NCBI RefSeq assembly: GCF_019393635.1
Contig: NC_057867.1
Location: 59,538,492-59,602,491, forward strand
Origin: Dromiciops gliroides
Lineage: Eukaryota; Chordata; Mammalia; Microbiotheria; Microbiotheriidae
DNA length: 64,000 nt
Direction: 5' to 3'
Shown piece after piece: positions 1 through 11,644 of this stretch. Positions within the stretch are counted from its first letter, which is position 1. Each line of letters opens with the position of its first letter. Position numbers and translations under genes: made by a program. The notes beneath the pieces are model-generated. The model made no database searches, was not told the origin of the DNA, and worked only from the letters and a program-made list of their open reading frames with translations.

Positions 1-1870
1 ATCAGCTTCATCAACTGTTGTCACAGGCTATGGACAATTGTTTCTGCTCCTGAACAGCACTTTATTAGGGAAGAGTCACAGACACTGCCATCCTTGGGGC
101 ATGAGCTGAGGCAAGTATGTCTGTATTGCTTGTGATTCTACAGTAAAACAATAGGGACCCCTTCACACCATCAAATAAAGCATTGAAAGCATTAAAAATT
201 CCCCGACTTTATTGTTGGTGAGAAGAAGACTTGGCTCCATCACAATCATTGAAGGTAAATTAGAAAGAGGTGAAGATTTGTCATTGAGGAGGGAGCTGAT
301 CTGTCCTGTTAAAATTCCCAAACACTCCCTCATCGCCACCACCTTCATCATCTGCTGAGCTCCCCCCTCTCCCTCCTGCTGCCATGAGGCAGACCAGGGT
401 CTGAATCCTGTTTGCTCTGGGATTCAGTCTGTTATTGCCCACCTGGGCAGCCCCAACTCTTGTTTGGTCACCTCTACTTTATGCTGATCTAGGCTATCTC
501 TGAGGACCACCAGGTGCTATCACCATCTCTCTGGGAGCAGAGATGTTCATGTCAGGTTTCCCATGGAGCCCAGGATACCATGAAGTCCCTAACCAATAAA
601 GCATCCTTTTTGGTTCTTCTCTGATGAGGATTTTTAAAATTTAAATCCTCTTGGAAAGCAGGGATTGCAGGACCCTCTACAAGGGGCCAGAGCTGGCCTT
701 TGAGGCAGTCTGAGTATCATGGGGCCAGATTCTGCCTGAGGTCTCTGTCCTGAGAGGGAGGGGCTGGGGAGGGCTCTGGTGACCTCCACCTCCCAGAAGC
801 TGTAGGGTGCCCTGTGCCATCACCCTTCACCAGTCCCCAAGGTACAGTGACCAGCCTTGGACCTGATGGGCCACATGCAGAGGGGGCAGATGAGGTGACA
901 GAGCAGGCCGGTGGAGGGGAGGCTCAAGTGTGAGTGAGAGTTGTCAGCAGCCATGTCTATGCTGAGGGGCTGCTGAGGGACAGAACCTTTGGACCAACTT
1001 CCCCCTACTCAGGTAGTGCTGTAGCCACTGTTGATCTCAGGATTAATCCCTCAGGTCTAGTTTATCCTTCGTTGGTAGCCTGTAGCTGTACCATGGCCTT
1101 TGAGATAGTCAAGAGACATGTGCTAGTCTAGATTTAATCAGGATAGCCATGTTTTCTCTTTGTGGTGACACAGTGCCAGGAAAAAAGGAATGTTCTAGAT
1201 GTCAGCCAATATTTTCTCTTTCAGATTGGCTCTTTCCACAGAGAGACAAAACTTTCTCTGGAAAAGGTTGTCCACACTCAAATATGAGTTGAAACTCTCA
1301 AATGGAAAGTGCCTAAGAGGCATGGTGGAATAAATATAGATTGTCCATTTTTGTAGTTTGGATGAGAACCAGGCCATATGGGTCATTATCATATTCATGA
1401 ATTCTGAACCTTTTTGAAATTCATTTCTCGTGATTTTATCAATTGCACATTCCACATTGGTACCAGCATGCCTGCAAAGTGATTTTAGGAAACCTTTACC
1501 CTGAGGCATCAAGCTTTGCTTGCCTCCAAGTTTTATCTACAGAATTAGGTGTTCCATATCCTCTTCATCTCAATATACTTTTAAGGTTGAGAGAGGTCAT
1601 GGACTGGATGAAAGCTGGAGGAATCTGGGAGGGAGTCAAGTGTGCCACAATGGGGCCATTTGCTGCCTGAATCTTGTTCCATACATATTAAAAATTGGCA
1701 CGTGCCTACCTCACAAATGGATGCCACACATTGATGATGTTGGCAGTTAAAGTGTTATTAGTGATCATGAGTCGTTTCCATTTCCTGTCAAAGAGAAAGT
1801 GAAGTCTATGAAACATTGATATTAATCATTCCAGAAAATTTGGGGTTTGGAAGATATTGGCTACCAAGCA
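1..1870. other. Unique sequence, no gene recognised
   Basis: I see no repeat of a known family and no defensible exon here. A 62-codon minus-strand ORF lies at 163-351 but matches nothing I recognise. An AATAAA lies near 595 after a GC-moderate stretch, which could be the end of an old LTR or 3' UTR, but no matching partner is visible. Confidence 0.5.
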
Positions 1871-1872
1871 AA

Positions 1873-1946
1873 TGCTATTATTATTATTATTATTACTACT
1901 ACTACTGCTACTACTGCTACTACCACTACCACTACTAATGCTGCTG

Positions 1947-1979
<33 letters not shown>
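1873..1979. repeat. Trinucleotide microsatellite (ATT/ACT/GCT)n
   Basis: A run of ATT units passes into ACT, GCT and ACC units and then a pure ACT block. Any ORF across it codes only homopolymeric threonine/isoleucine or valine/alanine and is a product of the repeat. Confidence 0.95.
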
Positions 1980-2105
1980 TCTCCCTTATGCATGTAGAGA
2001 GTTTGGACTTGGCAAGAAGAAGGGCCACTTCTATATATGAGACAATGGTGAAGGCATCTGGGTTATGAGAGATAAGGAGGTGAGAACAGAGAGTTCCAGG
2101 CAGAT

Positions 2106-2345
2106 GGCCTCTATGTTGTTCAGTTGTCTTCGATTCTTCATGATCCCATTTGGGATTTTCTTGGCAGAGATACTGGAGTAGTTTGCCATTTCCTTTTCCA
2201 GCTCTTTTTACAGAAGAGGAAACTGAGGCATACAGGAAGTGATTTTCCCAGCTTGTGTCTGAGGTCATGTTTGAACTCAGGAAGATGAGTCTTCTTGACT
2301 CTAGGCCCAGCATTCTATCCATTGCAGCACAGCCTAGCTACCCCT
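2106..2345 (-). mobile_element. MAR1-type SINE (marsupial tRNA/CORE-type), minus strand
   Basis: The plus strand shows the reverse complement of the MAR1-type body: a 'CCCATTTGGGATTTTCTTGG' segment, then 'GATACTGGAGTAGTTTGCCA', then the antisense tRNA-like half ending in 'GCACAGCCTAGCTA'. The copy is diverged, so it is old. The family name is from memory; the match to the copies at 27745 and 41549 is seen directly. Confidence 0.85.
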
Positions 2346-2460
2346 TAAAGTATTTGAGGGAGTATCAATATTTGTGTTAAGTCATGATGGCAGGAATTGG
2401 GAAAGAAAGACTGTGAGCCAGGCTGATTGAATGACTTGGATGCCCTCAAAAGTCCTTTTT

Positions 2461-2617
2461 TTTTTTTTTTTTTTTTTTTGCGCAGGGCAGTGGGGGTTAA
2501 GTGACTTGCCCAGGGTCACACAGCTTGTACGTGTCAAGTGTCTGAGTTCGCATTTGAACTCAGGTCCTCCTGAATCCAGGGCTGGTGCTTTATCCACTGC
2601 GCCACCTAGCTGCCCCC
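2461..2617 (-). mobile_element. tRNA-derived SINE with A-tail, minus strand
   Basis: On the minus strand the element starts 'GGGGGCAGCTAGGTGGCGCA', contains a B-box-like 'GAGTTCAAATGC', ends in a pol III-type SINE body and has an oligo(A) tail of about 20. Flanking repeats 2446-2460 and 2618-2632 (TCAAAAGTCCTTTTT against TTCAAAGTCCTTTTT) are a target-site duplication with one difference, as expected for L1-mediated insertion. The WSINE1/SINE1-like family name is uncertain. Confidence 0.93.
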
Positions 2618-2839
2618 TTCAAAGTCCTTTTTGTCTTGGAACCTGGTAAGAGTCTCTGAATTCTAGAGGATGGTCAGATTGTGTCCATTTTCAGCAACTG
2701 GAGAGAAGTGGAAGGAAGAAGCCCCATTAATATATCAGATGCCATCTCTAACTATTTTTCTGTTCATCTTGTCTGATTAAACATGTGAAAGATATTCTGT
2801 AATTGATGGGTAGCCCCTGCTACATATGGCTCATATAAT

Positions 2840-3075
2840 GAATGAATGCTGCTTTAGAGTCAAGAGAACTTGAGTTCAAATATTGCCTCAAAGCCCATAC
2901 TAGCTGTTTGACCTTAGTCAAGTCACCTAACCCCTTTCAGCCTTAGTATCCTCACCTGTCAAATAGGGATAATAATAGCATCTACATTTCAGGTTTATTG
3001 TAAGAATCAAATGAGATATTATATTTAAAGTACATTGCAAACAATAAAACACTATTTAATAATGTTAGTGCTTAA
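2840..3075 (+). repeat. MIR-type SINE fragment
   Basis: A typical diverged MIR progression is readable: 'GAGTTCAAAT', then 'TAGCTGTTTGACCTTAGTCA', then a CCTCA..CTGTCAAATAGGGATAATAATA segment, then an AAATGAGATATTAT segment and an AATAATGTTAG end. It is old and lacks visible target duplications. Confidence 0.85.
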
Positions 3076-3331
3076 TATAAGATAGACTAGTCCAGTCAAA
3101 CTGTTTCAGAGATCTCTTGGGGGAATTGTTGTAACCTAAGACCAAGGCTTGTAAAAATTGTCTTTCACTTAAAATACTTGCCCAGTAAAAATCCTAATTT
3201 TATCTACCTCATTCTTCTCATCTGTAAGATGGAGACTAGGAATAGATCAAATGAAATAAATAAATATACATTTATATATATGCACATATACAAGTGTATC
3301 TATATATGTGTGTGTATATAGATAGTTTTTT

Positions 3332-3472
3332 TTTTTGGATGAGGCAATGGGGGTTAAGTGACTTGCCCAGGGTCACACAGCTAGTAAGTGTCAAGTGTCT
3401 GAGGCCGGATTTGAACTCAGGTACTCCTGAATCCAGGGCCGGTGCTTTATCCACTGCGCCACCTAGCCGCCC
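3332..3472 (-). mobile_element. tRNA-derived SINE, 'GTACTCC/GCCGCCC' subfamily, minus strand
   Basis: A full SINE in antisense with a short T tract on the plus strand. It is bounded by a perfect 15-bp target duplication (TATAGATAGTTTTTT at 3317-3331 and 3473-3487). It carries 'CAGGTACTCCTG', 'GGGCCGGTGC' and 'CTAGCCGCCC' where most other copies have 'CAGGTCCTCCTG', 'GGGCTGGTGC' and 'CTAGCTGCCCC'. The copy at 38232 shares these variants. Confidence 0.95.
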
Positions 3473-3487
3473 TATAGATAGTTTTTT

Positions 3488-5210
3488 ACAAGCCTTGGAT
3501 GTTAGTTACATTGTTATTGTGATTGCCTCTCCCAATATAACTATCTCTGGGATCTTTCAGGAAATTATTGTGTCCTCCTAGACCAAGACTGTAAAACATC
3601 CTATCATCTAAGATCCACTCTCAGTGTTTCAAAAATTGAGTCCTTTTCAAGAAAACATGATTTGTGTTTTCTTTTTTAATGAGGTTTTTATCATGTCACA
3701 ACAGCACTAATATGGGACCCTAGAAGTGTGACCTAGAAGGGTAGAAGTCAGACTAACTTAAGCAGCAAACATCATTAACTCTTTCATCTTTAGGTTTCCT
3801 TGTCTGTAAAATGGGTACGTGTGGGTGGAAGCAAAATAATATAGGACCTACCTCACAGAGCATTAGTATCACAATGAGATATAGGTGCTATTATTATTAT
3901 TCCCCTAGTTTTTCTGATGGGGAGACGGTTCATTTAGTTCTGTACAGGAAGACTGTCACGGCAGGTTAGAGAAAGCAGAGATGGGATACCTGGTCTTCCT
4001 GGTTTCAATACATTTCTTGAAACTACACATTTTTAGGGTTATTTGGCTCCTTGTCACTCTCATCCATAAGGAAAGGGTGAACTAGCAAAGCTTTGTCAGG
4101 AGAGAGATTTCTTTCCCTGGCAAACCTGCCGACTGTGACACTCCAAGTACGTTCTCTTCCCCTTGGGGGTGGTAACTTAGCATTTTCCCATTCCATTAAA
4201 TGAGAAGTCAATTATATATCACTTTGTTCAAGTGTAGACCATACCTCGCATGTGGGGAAACTGAGGTCCAGAGAATAAAGTGATTTACCCAAATTCATCC
4301 AGTTAACAGAGCCAAGACACGGACCTGGATCCTCTAATCTAGCTCCAAGCAAGCTTCAAAAAGTGCTTCCTTTGCCTGTTTGTCTATTTATTGCTTCCCA
4401 CCAGCCCAGCCCAAACTGTCTCCACATCTCTAAATGTTATAGGTATTAGGGAAACATTGAATGAGGAGATGAGCCAATTTTCTAAACTCCCTGGCATGCC
4501 CACATGAATCCTTCACCAAGAAGCCTATGATTTGAGAGAACTCAGCACTGTCTGTCTGTCTCTGATCTGTCTGTCTGTCTATCTATCTATTTCAGTCTTT
4601 AAGATCATAGTTATTCTTATTGGTTTATGGGATCTGGAAAGGCACTGTAAAGGGTGTGGTAGGAGGAAGAGAATTTGGAACTAAAAATAAAAAATTTTTT
4701 TTTAAACAAGGCAGTGTTGTATAGTGAGGAGAGTTTTGGGCTTGGCACCAGGAAGGCCAGAGGTGAGTTTAATTTTTGCCTCTGACAAATACTGGCTGGG
4801 TGACTTCAATCATGGGCAAATCTGCCCACCACACTCTCTGAACCACATGAAAATGTAACTGGGAAATATTTAACAAAGTCAATAAAAATACAGCAGAGCA
4901 CAGATATGTTAATATGTGGTTGTTTAAGGCAATATGGGGCCCCAGAGGTATCCTTAGGTATGGTGTGGTGCCACTCCCCCCATTTCTATTTGAGTTTGCT
5001 ACCACTGGTGTAGGAAACTCCTGAAGACATAAGTTACAGAGAAGATCTCACCTTGCATTGGTAAGAGAGAGGAGCTTTCTCATCTGAAATCTCAGACTCA
5101 GTCCCAGTCCTTAAAGGGCCATTGATTTAGAACTAATGCCCTCTCATCTCTAAAACTCAGTGAGAGTCACTTCCCCAAGTCTACACAGATGATTAAGTTT
5201 TCATCTAAGG
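3488..5210. other. Mostly unique sequence with MIR scraps
   Basis: No gene seen. MIR-like pieces occur near 3775-3905 and, in antisense, at 4239-4345 (GGGGAAACTGAGGTCCAGAG). A plus-strand SINE-like piece lies near 4710-4800. The rest is unassigned. Confidence 0.55.
4549..4592. repeat. (TCTG/TCTA)n microsatellite
   Basis: Interrupted tetranucleotide repeats: TCTG units, an interruption at 'TCTGATCTG', then more TCTG passing into TCTA. Confidence 0.9.
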
Positions 5211-5220
5211 CAAGATACAT

Positions 5221-5376
5221 TGGGGCAGCTAGATGGCGCAGTGGATAGAGCACTGGCCCTGGATTCAGGAGGACCTGAGTTCAAATCCGGCCTCAGACAC
5301 TTGACACTTACTAGCTGTGTGACCTTGGGCAAGTCACTTAACCCTCATTGACCCGCAAAAGAAAAAGAAAAAAAAA
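5221..5376 (+). mobile_element. tRNA-derived SINE, plus strand
   Basis: A complete plus-strand copy: head 'TGGGGCAGCTAGATGGCGCA', B-box-like 'GAGTTCAAATCC', then 'CTAGCTGTGTGACCTTGGGC' and a purine tail (AAAAGAAAAAGAAAAAAAAA). Flanks AAGATACAT (5212-5220) and AAGATATACAT (5377-5387) look like an imperfect target duplication. Confidence 0.93.
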
Positions 5377-5390
5377 TAAGATATACATAC

Positions 5391-6359
5391 CCAGGTCCTC
5401 TGATGTTAGAGCTGGTGCTTCTTCCAACCATGTTTCCAAGGAATTGTTTTGTAGCTTTTTCATTACAATCTATCTCTCCAGTTGAAGGACCCATGCCCCT
5501 ATTTACTTTATATTCTCCAGTTGTACTTAGTGTACTATGAGCCCATAGTATATATCTAGTAAATAATGTAGGGTGACATGTGCTAGTCCAATGGAGCAGA
5601 TGATTGAATGGATGGGAGGATAGATGAATGAAGGAAAAGACATTTATTCAGAATCATTCAGTGTCATCTGAAAAAAAAAAGCATTTGTTATCTTTAAATG
5701 TGTCAATGATTATGCTAAGAGATGAGGCTGCAAGTGAAAAACTGACAGCCTCTAGACCCTGAGGAGCTACTTTCAAAGGTAGTGGTGGAATTGGGGAAAA
5801 AATAAAATACTAAGAATAAAAAAGAGTAGACCAAGTCTGAAGGCCCACAGGAGGATGACTATGGGTAAAGACTGATCCTTCCCCTCCAGTATTTAGCCTG
5901 GGGTTTGAGCTTTTGTAGAAACCTAGCCAAGCCCCTGGATTCTTTACCCGGTGTCCATGTCAGTTATACCTTGGAGAGGTAAAAAAATACATCTTTTCAC
6001 TATCTTTTGGAATGTTTGTAATTTCCTGTATTTTACTTTTGCATTTAAAAATGTGGCTCTGAGAAGTGGTCCATAGACTTCAATAGACTGACTGCCCAAG
6101 GGATCTGGGACCCAACAAAAAGGTAGATACCCTGTTTTAGGAGGTCAGGAATGTGTTGAGATAGAAGAATTCTGGAGCTGGAGCTGGAGTCAAAGGACCT
6201 GAATTAGAATTCCAGCACTGTCCTTTGCAGCCAGTGCGATGTTTGACAAGTCACATAACTGCTTTGGGTTTTAATTTCCTTCTCTATAAAACAAGGGAGG
6301 GCATGGCATTGAACTAAATGACATCTAAGGTCCAATCTTTTTCCTTCTAAATTTGTGCT
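5391..6359. other. Unique sequence plus one MIR-like fragment
   Basis: No gene seen. A MIR-like plus-strand fragment spans about 6165-6345 (GACCTGAATTAGAATTCCAG, then a 'CTCTATAAAACAAGGGAGGG' segment). The remainder is unassigned AT-rich DNA. Confidence 0.5.
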
Positions 6360-7385
6360 CTTATTTTATTTTTATTTTTTCCTTCATTTTACCTGACCTT
6401 TATTTTTTTCAAATTACATGTAAAGATAGTTTTCAACGTTCACTTTTGTAAGATTTTGAGTTTCAAATTTTTCTCCCACCCACCTTTCCCTCCCCCTTCC
6501 CGAAGCCAGCTAGCAATGTGATATAGGTTATGCATTACAATCATGTTAAACGTATTTCCACATTAGTCATGTTGTAAGAGAAGAGTCAGAACAAAAGGAA
6601 AAAAAACACAACGAAGAAACAACAAAAATGAAAATAGTATGCTTCAATCTGCATTCAGATTCCATAGTTCTTTTTCTGGATGTGGAGAGCATTTTCCATC
6701 ATGAGTCTCTTGGCATTGTCTTGGATCATTGTATTGCTGAGAAGAGCTAAGTCTATCACAGTTGATCATCACACAATGTCGTTGATATGGTGTAAAATGT
6801 AATCTTGGTTCTACTCATTTCGTTCAGCATCAATTCATGTAACTCTTTCCAGGCTTTTCTGAAATCTGCCTGCTCATCGTTTCTTACAGCACAATAGTAT
6901 TCCATCACATTCATATACCGCAGCTTGTTTAGTCATTCCCCAGTTGATGGGCATCCCCTCAATTTCCAGTTCTTTGCCACAACAAAAAGAGCAGCTATGT
7001 ATACTTTTGTACGTATGGGTCCTTTTCCCTTTTTAAATGATCTCTGTGGGATATAGACCTAATAGTGGTATTGCTGGGTCAAAGGGTATGCACAGCTTTA
7101 TAGCTTTTTGGGCATGGTTCCAAATTGCTTTCCAGAATGGTTGGATCAGTTCACAACTCCACCAACAGTGCATTAGTGTTCCAATTTTCCCACTTCTACT
7201 CCAACATTTATCATTTCTCTTTTTGTCATATTAATCAATTGGATAGGTGTGAAGTAGTACCTCAGAGTGGTCTTAATTTGTATTTCTCTAATCAATAGTG
7301 ATTGAGAACATTTTTTGATATGGTTGGGTATAGTTTTAATTTCTTTATCTGAAAATTGCCTGTTCATATCCTTTGGCTATTTCTT
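6360..7385 (-). mobile_element. 3' part of an old L1 (split by a later L1), minus strand
   Basis: In antisense this stretch holds the L1 3' end (A-rich end, 'TTACATGTAAAGATAG' in plus orientation, polypyrimidine CTCCCACC/CCCTCCCCC tract) and then the last part of ORF2. Recognisable ORF2 segments include the WW.SCE zinc-knuckle area near 7150-7200 and the residues before the stop. Stops and frameshifts are frequent. Sequence at 7385 continues, after removing a 6.5-kb insertion, at 13925. Confidence 0.92.
7373..7385. repeat. Target-site duplication, left copy, of the full-length L1
   Basis: TTGGCTATTTCTT here matches TTGGCCATTTCTT at 13912-13924 with one transition. Both copies derive from ORF2 of the older L1. 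Confidence 0.88.
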
Positions 7386-7542
7386 TGTTTTAATTAATAA
7401 AGTATTTTATTTTTTTCCCGTTACATGTAAAGATAGTTCTCAACTTCTGTTTATACAAGCTGTCCAATTTCAGATTTTTCTCCCTCCCTCCCCTCCCTCC
7501 TCCCTCCCCTCTCCCCTAGACAGCAGGTAATCTGATATAGGT

Positions 7543-7584
<42 letters not shown>

Positions 7585-7812
7585 AACATTAATCCTATTT
7601 CTGCATTAGTCATGTTATAAGAGAAAAATCAGAGCAATGACGAAAAACCTCAAAATAGAAAAACATTAGCACCAAAAACAAAAGAAATAGTATGGTTCAT
7701 TCAGAATCTACTCCACAGTTCTTTTTTTTTCCCTGGATTTGGAGATCCTCTTCTATCATGAGTTCCCTGGAACTCTTCTGTACCATTGCATTGGTGAGAA
7801 GAATATAGTCCA
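7386..7812 (-). other. L1 3' UTR with polypurine tract and CA microsatellite
   Basis: Follows the ORF2 stop. On the element's own strand it contains a (TG)n run (7545-7582 as CA on the plus strand), then a G-rich purine tract (plus strand CTCCCTCC units at 7481-7517), then a conserved 'CTATCTTTACATGTAA' block and the A-rich terminus. The same order occurs in the copy ending at 41102. Confidence 0.88.
7545..7582. repeat. (CA)n microsatellite in the L1 3' UTR
   Basis: Nineteen CA/AC dinucleotides follow 'GGTTAT'. In other L1 copies the same place holds TA/TG-rich repeats, so the tract has evolved inside the element. Confidence 0.95.
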
Positions 7813-10800
7813 TCACAGTAGATCAACACTCAATGTTGATGATACTGTGTACAATGTTCTTCTGGTTCTGCTCATCTCATTCATCATCAGCCCACGCAAG
7901 ACCCTCCAGGTTTCTCTGAACTCCTCCTGCTCATCGTTTCTTACAGAACAATAGTATTCCATTGTATTCATATACCACAACTTGTCCAGCCATTCCCCAA
8001 TTGATGGGCATCCCCTCAACTTCCAATTCCTTGCCACCACATAAAGAGGAGCTATAAATATTTTTGGACATGTGGGTCCCTTTCCCCTTTCCATGATCTC
8101 TTTGGGAAAAAGACCCAAAAGTGGAATTGCTGGTTCAAAGGGTATGCACAGCTTTATCGCCCTTTGGGCATAATTCCAAATTGCTCTCCAGAATGGTTGG
8201 ATCAGTTCACAGCTCCACCAAAAATGCATTAGTGTTCCAATTTTTCTACAGCTTCTCCAACATTTATTATTTTCCTTTTTTGTCATTTTAGCCAATCTGA
8301 TAGGTGTCAGGTGGTACCTCAGAGTTGTTTTAATTTGCATCTCTCTAATCACTGGAGATTTAGAGCATTTTTTCATATGGGAATAGATAGCTTTGGTTTC
8401 TTCATCAGAAAACTGCCTGTTCATATCCTTTGACCATTTCTCAATTGGGGAATGACTTGGATTCTTATAAATTTGATTTAGTTCCCTATATATTTTAGAC
8501 ATGAGGCCTTTATCAGAAGTACTGGCCTCAAAAATTGTTTCCCAGCTTTCTGCCTCCCTTCTAATTTTGGACGCATTGTTTCTGTTTGTACAAAATTTTT
8601 TAAATTTAATGTAATCAAAATCATCCATTTTACATTTTATAATATACTCTATCTCTTGTTTGGTCATAAACTGTTTTCCTTTCCAACGATCTGATAGGTA
8701 AGCTATTCCTTCTTCTCCTAATATACCTATGGTATCACCTCTTATGTCTAAATCATGTACCCATTTTGACCTTATTTTAGTATAAGGTGTAAGATGTTGG
8801 TCTATGCCTAATTTCTGCCATACTATCTTCCAGTTTTCCCAGCAGTTTTTGTCAAATACTGAGTTCCTATCCCAGAAGCTGGAGTCTTTGGGTTTATCAA
8901 ACACTACATTACTAGTGTCATTTACTACTGCATTTCCTGAGCCTAGCCTATTCCATTGATCCTCCACTCTATTTCTGAGCCAGTACCAGATAGTTTTGAT
9001 GACTGCCGCTTTATAGTAAAGCTCCAGGTTTGGTACCGCTAACCCACCTTCCTGTGAATTTTGTTTCATTATTTCCCTGGATATTCTTGATTTTTTGTTT
9101 TTCCAGATGAATTTTGTTATTATTTTTTCTAGCTCTATAAAATAATTTTTAGGTAGTATGATTGATATGGCACTGAATAAGTAAATTAATTTGGGTAGTA
9201 TTGTCATTTTTACTATATTAGCTCTGCCTATCCATGAGCAATTGATATCTTTCCAATTATTTAGATCTGATTTGATTTTTGTGAAGAGTGTTTGGTAGTT
9301 GTGTTCATAGAGTTCCTGGGTTTGTTTTGGCAAGTAGACTCCCAAGTATTTTATATTATCTACCGTTACTTTAAATGGAATTTCTCTTTCTATCTCTTGC
9401 TGCTGGACTTTGTTGGTCATGTATAGAAATGCTGATGATTTATGTGGATTTATTTTATATCCTGCTACTTTGCTAAAGTTGTTAATTGTTTCAAGTAATT
9501 TTTGAGTTGATTCTCTAGGATTCCTTAAGTATACCATCATATCATCTGCAAAGAGGGATAGTTTTGTTTCCTCCTTGCCTATTCTAATTCCTTTAATTGC
9601 TTTCTCTTCTCTGATTGCTAAAGCTAACATTTCTAGTACAATATTAAATAATAGGGGTGACAATGGACATCCCTGTTTCAACCCTGATCTTTATTGGCAA
9701 GGCCTCTAATTTATCTCTATTGCATATAATACTTGCTGAAAGCTTTAGGTAGATACTTTTTATTATTTTAAGGAAAGCTCCCTGTATTCCTAAACTCTCC
9801 AGTGTTTTTATTAGGAATGGGTGTTGTATTTTGTCAAAAGCTTTCTCTGCATCTATTGAGATAATCATATGATTTTGGTTGGTTTTCTTATTGATGTGCT
9901 GATTATGTTAATAGTTTTCCTAATGTTGAACCAACCCTGCATTCCTGGTATAAATCCCACCTGGTCATAGTGTATTATCCTGGTGATCACTTGCTGTAAT
10001 CTCCTTGCTAATATCTTATTTAAGATTTTAGCATGAATATTCATTAGGGAAATTGGTCTATAATTTTCTTTCTCTGTTTTTGTTTTGCTTGGTTTTGGTA
10101 TCACCACCATATTTGTGTCATAAAATGAATTTGGTAGAACTCCTTCTTCACCTATTTTTCCAAATAATTTGTATAATATTGGAATTAATTGTTCTTTAAA
10201 TGTTTGGTAAAATTTACCCATAAACCCATCTGGCCCTGGGGCTTTTTTCTTAGGGAGTTCATTAATGGCTTGTTCAATTTCTTTCTCTAATATGGGTTTA
10301 TTTAAGGATTTTATTTCCTCTTCAGTTAACCTGGGCAGTTTGTATTTTTGTAAATATTCATCCATTTCATTTAGATTGTCAAATTTATTGGCATACAGTT
10401 GGGCAAAATATTTCCTAATTATTGATTTAATTTTCACTTCATTGGTGGTAATATCACCCTTTTCATTTTTGATACTGGTAATTTGGTTTTCTTTCTTTTT
10501 TTTAATAAAATTAACCAATATTTTATCTATTTTATTGGTTTTTTCATAAAACCAGCTCTTAGTTTTATTGATTAATTCTATAGTTTTTTTGCTTTCAATC
10601 TTATTAATTTCTCCTTTAATTTTCAGGATCTCTAGTTTAGTATCTAATTGGGGATTTCTAATTTGTTCTTTTTCTAGCTTTTTAAGTTGCATGCCAAATT
10701 CATTAATCTCCTCTTTCTCTTTTTTATTCATGTAAGCATTTAGAGCTGTAAATTTTCCCCTAAGCACTGCTTTGGCTGCATCCCATAGATTTTGGTATGT

Positions 10801-11644
10801 TGTCTCATTATTGTCATTCTCTTGGATATAGTTATTGATTGTTTCTATGATTTGTTGTTTGGCCCATTCATTCTTTAGAATGATATTATTTAGTTTCGAA
10901 TTGATTTTCATTCTACTTTTCCCTGGCTCTTTCTTACATGTAATTTTTATTGCATCATGATCTGAGAAGGATGCATTTACTATTTCTGCCTTTCTACATT
11001 TGACTGTGATGTTTTTGTGCCCTAATACATGGTCAGTTTTTGAAAATGTGCCATGTACTGCTGAGAAAAAGGTATATTCCTTTCTGTCCCCATTCAATTT
11101 TCTCCAGACATCTATCATGTCTAACTTTTCTAGTAATCTATTCACCTCTTTCACTTCTTTCTTATTTATTTTTTGGCTAGATTTATCTAATTCTGAGAGG
11201 GGGAGATTCAGATCCCCCACTAGTATAGTATTACTGTCTAATTCCTCTTGTAACTCATTTAACTTCTCCTCTAAGAACTTGGATGCTATACTACTTGGCG
11301 CATACATATTTAATATTGATATTACTTCATTATCTATAGTACCTTTTAGCAAGATGTAATTTCTTTCCTTATCTCTTTTAATGAGATCTATTTTTGCCTG
11401 CACTTTGTCTGAGACAAGGATTGCTACCCCTGCTTTTTTTTACTTTAGCTGAAGCATAATATATTCTGCTCCAGCCTTTTACCTTTACTCTGTGTGTATC
11501 TCTCTGCTTCAAATGTGTTTCTTGTAAACAGCATATTATAGTATTTTGGTTTTTAATCCACTCTGCAATTCATTTCCGTTTAATAGCAGAGTTCATCCCA
11601 TTCACATTCACAGTTATTATTACTGACTGTCTATTCACCTCCAT
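7813..11644 (-). pseudogene. L1 ORF2 (endonuclease / reverse transcriptase), disrupted
   Basis: ORF2p nicks target DNA and reverse-transcribes L1 RNA. From the ATG at 11644 to the stop at 7813 is about 1,277 codons, the usual ORF2 size. The N-terminal AP-endonuclease domain shows LQETH near 11500, GDLNLPL, and SDHDAI near 10970. The reverse transcriptase shows GQGCPLSP-type residues and the catalytic FADD at 9552-9541. The C-terminus keeps a C-x3-C-x7-H-x4-C knuckle near 8215-8270. Breaks: a TGA at 11572-11570 early in the endonuclease, a frame change at the T8 run 11434-11441, and frame changes near 9865 and 9650-9680. The central and C-terminal segments remain open for 512 and 622 codons, so decay is modest. 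Confidence 0.95.

Noticed and set aside
163..351. 62-codon minus-strand ORF as a possible exon
   Set aside because: No recognisable motif, no splice signals I trust, and length is within chance for AT-rich DNA.
366..650. Possible LTR end (ACCAATAAAGCATCC)
   Set aside because: No second LTR, no primer binding site and no retroviral coding sequence nearby.
1847..2322. ORFs of 73 and 153 codons on the two strands
   Set aside because: They are made by the trinucleotide microsatellite and an antisense MAR1-type SINE.
5221..5376. tRNA genes
   Set aside because: All tRNA-like A/B box sequences found are heads of repeated SINEs with retained bodies and tails, not cloverleaf-forming tRNA genes.
10265..11359. 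Plus-strand ORFs of 94 and 119 codons
   Set aside because: Antisense shadows of L1 ORF2.
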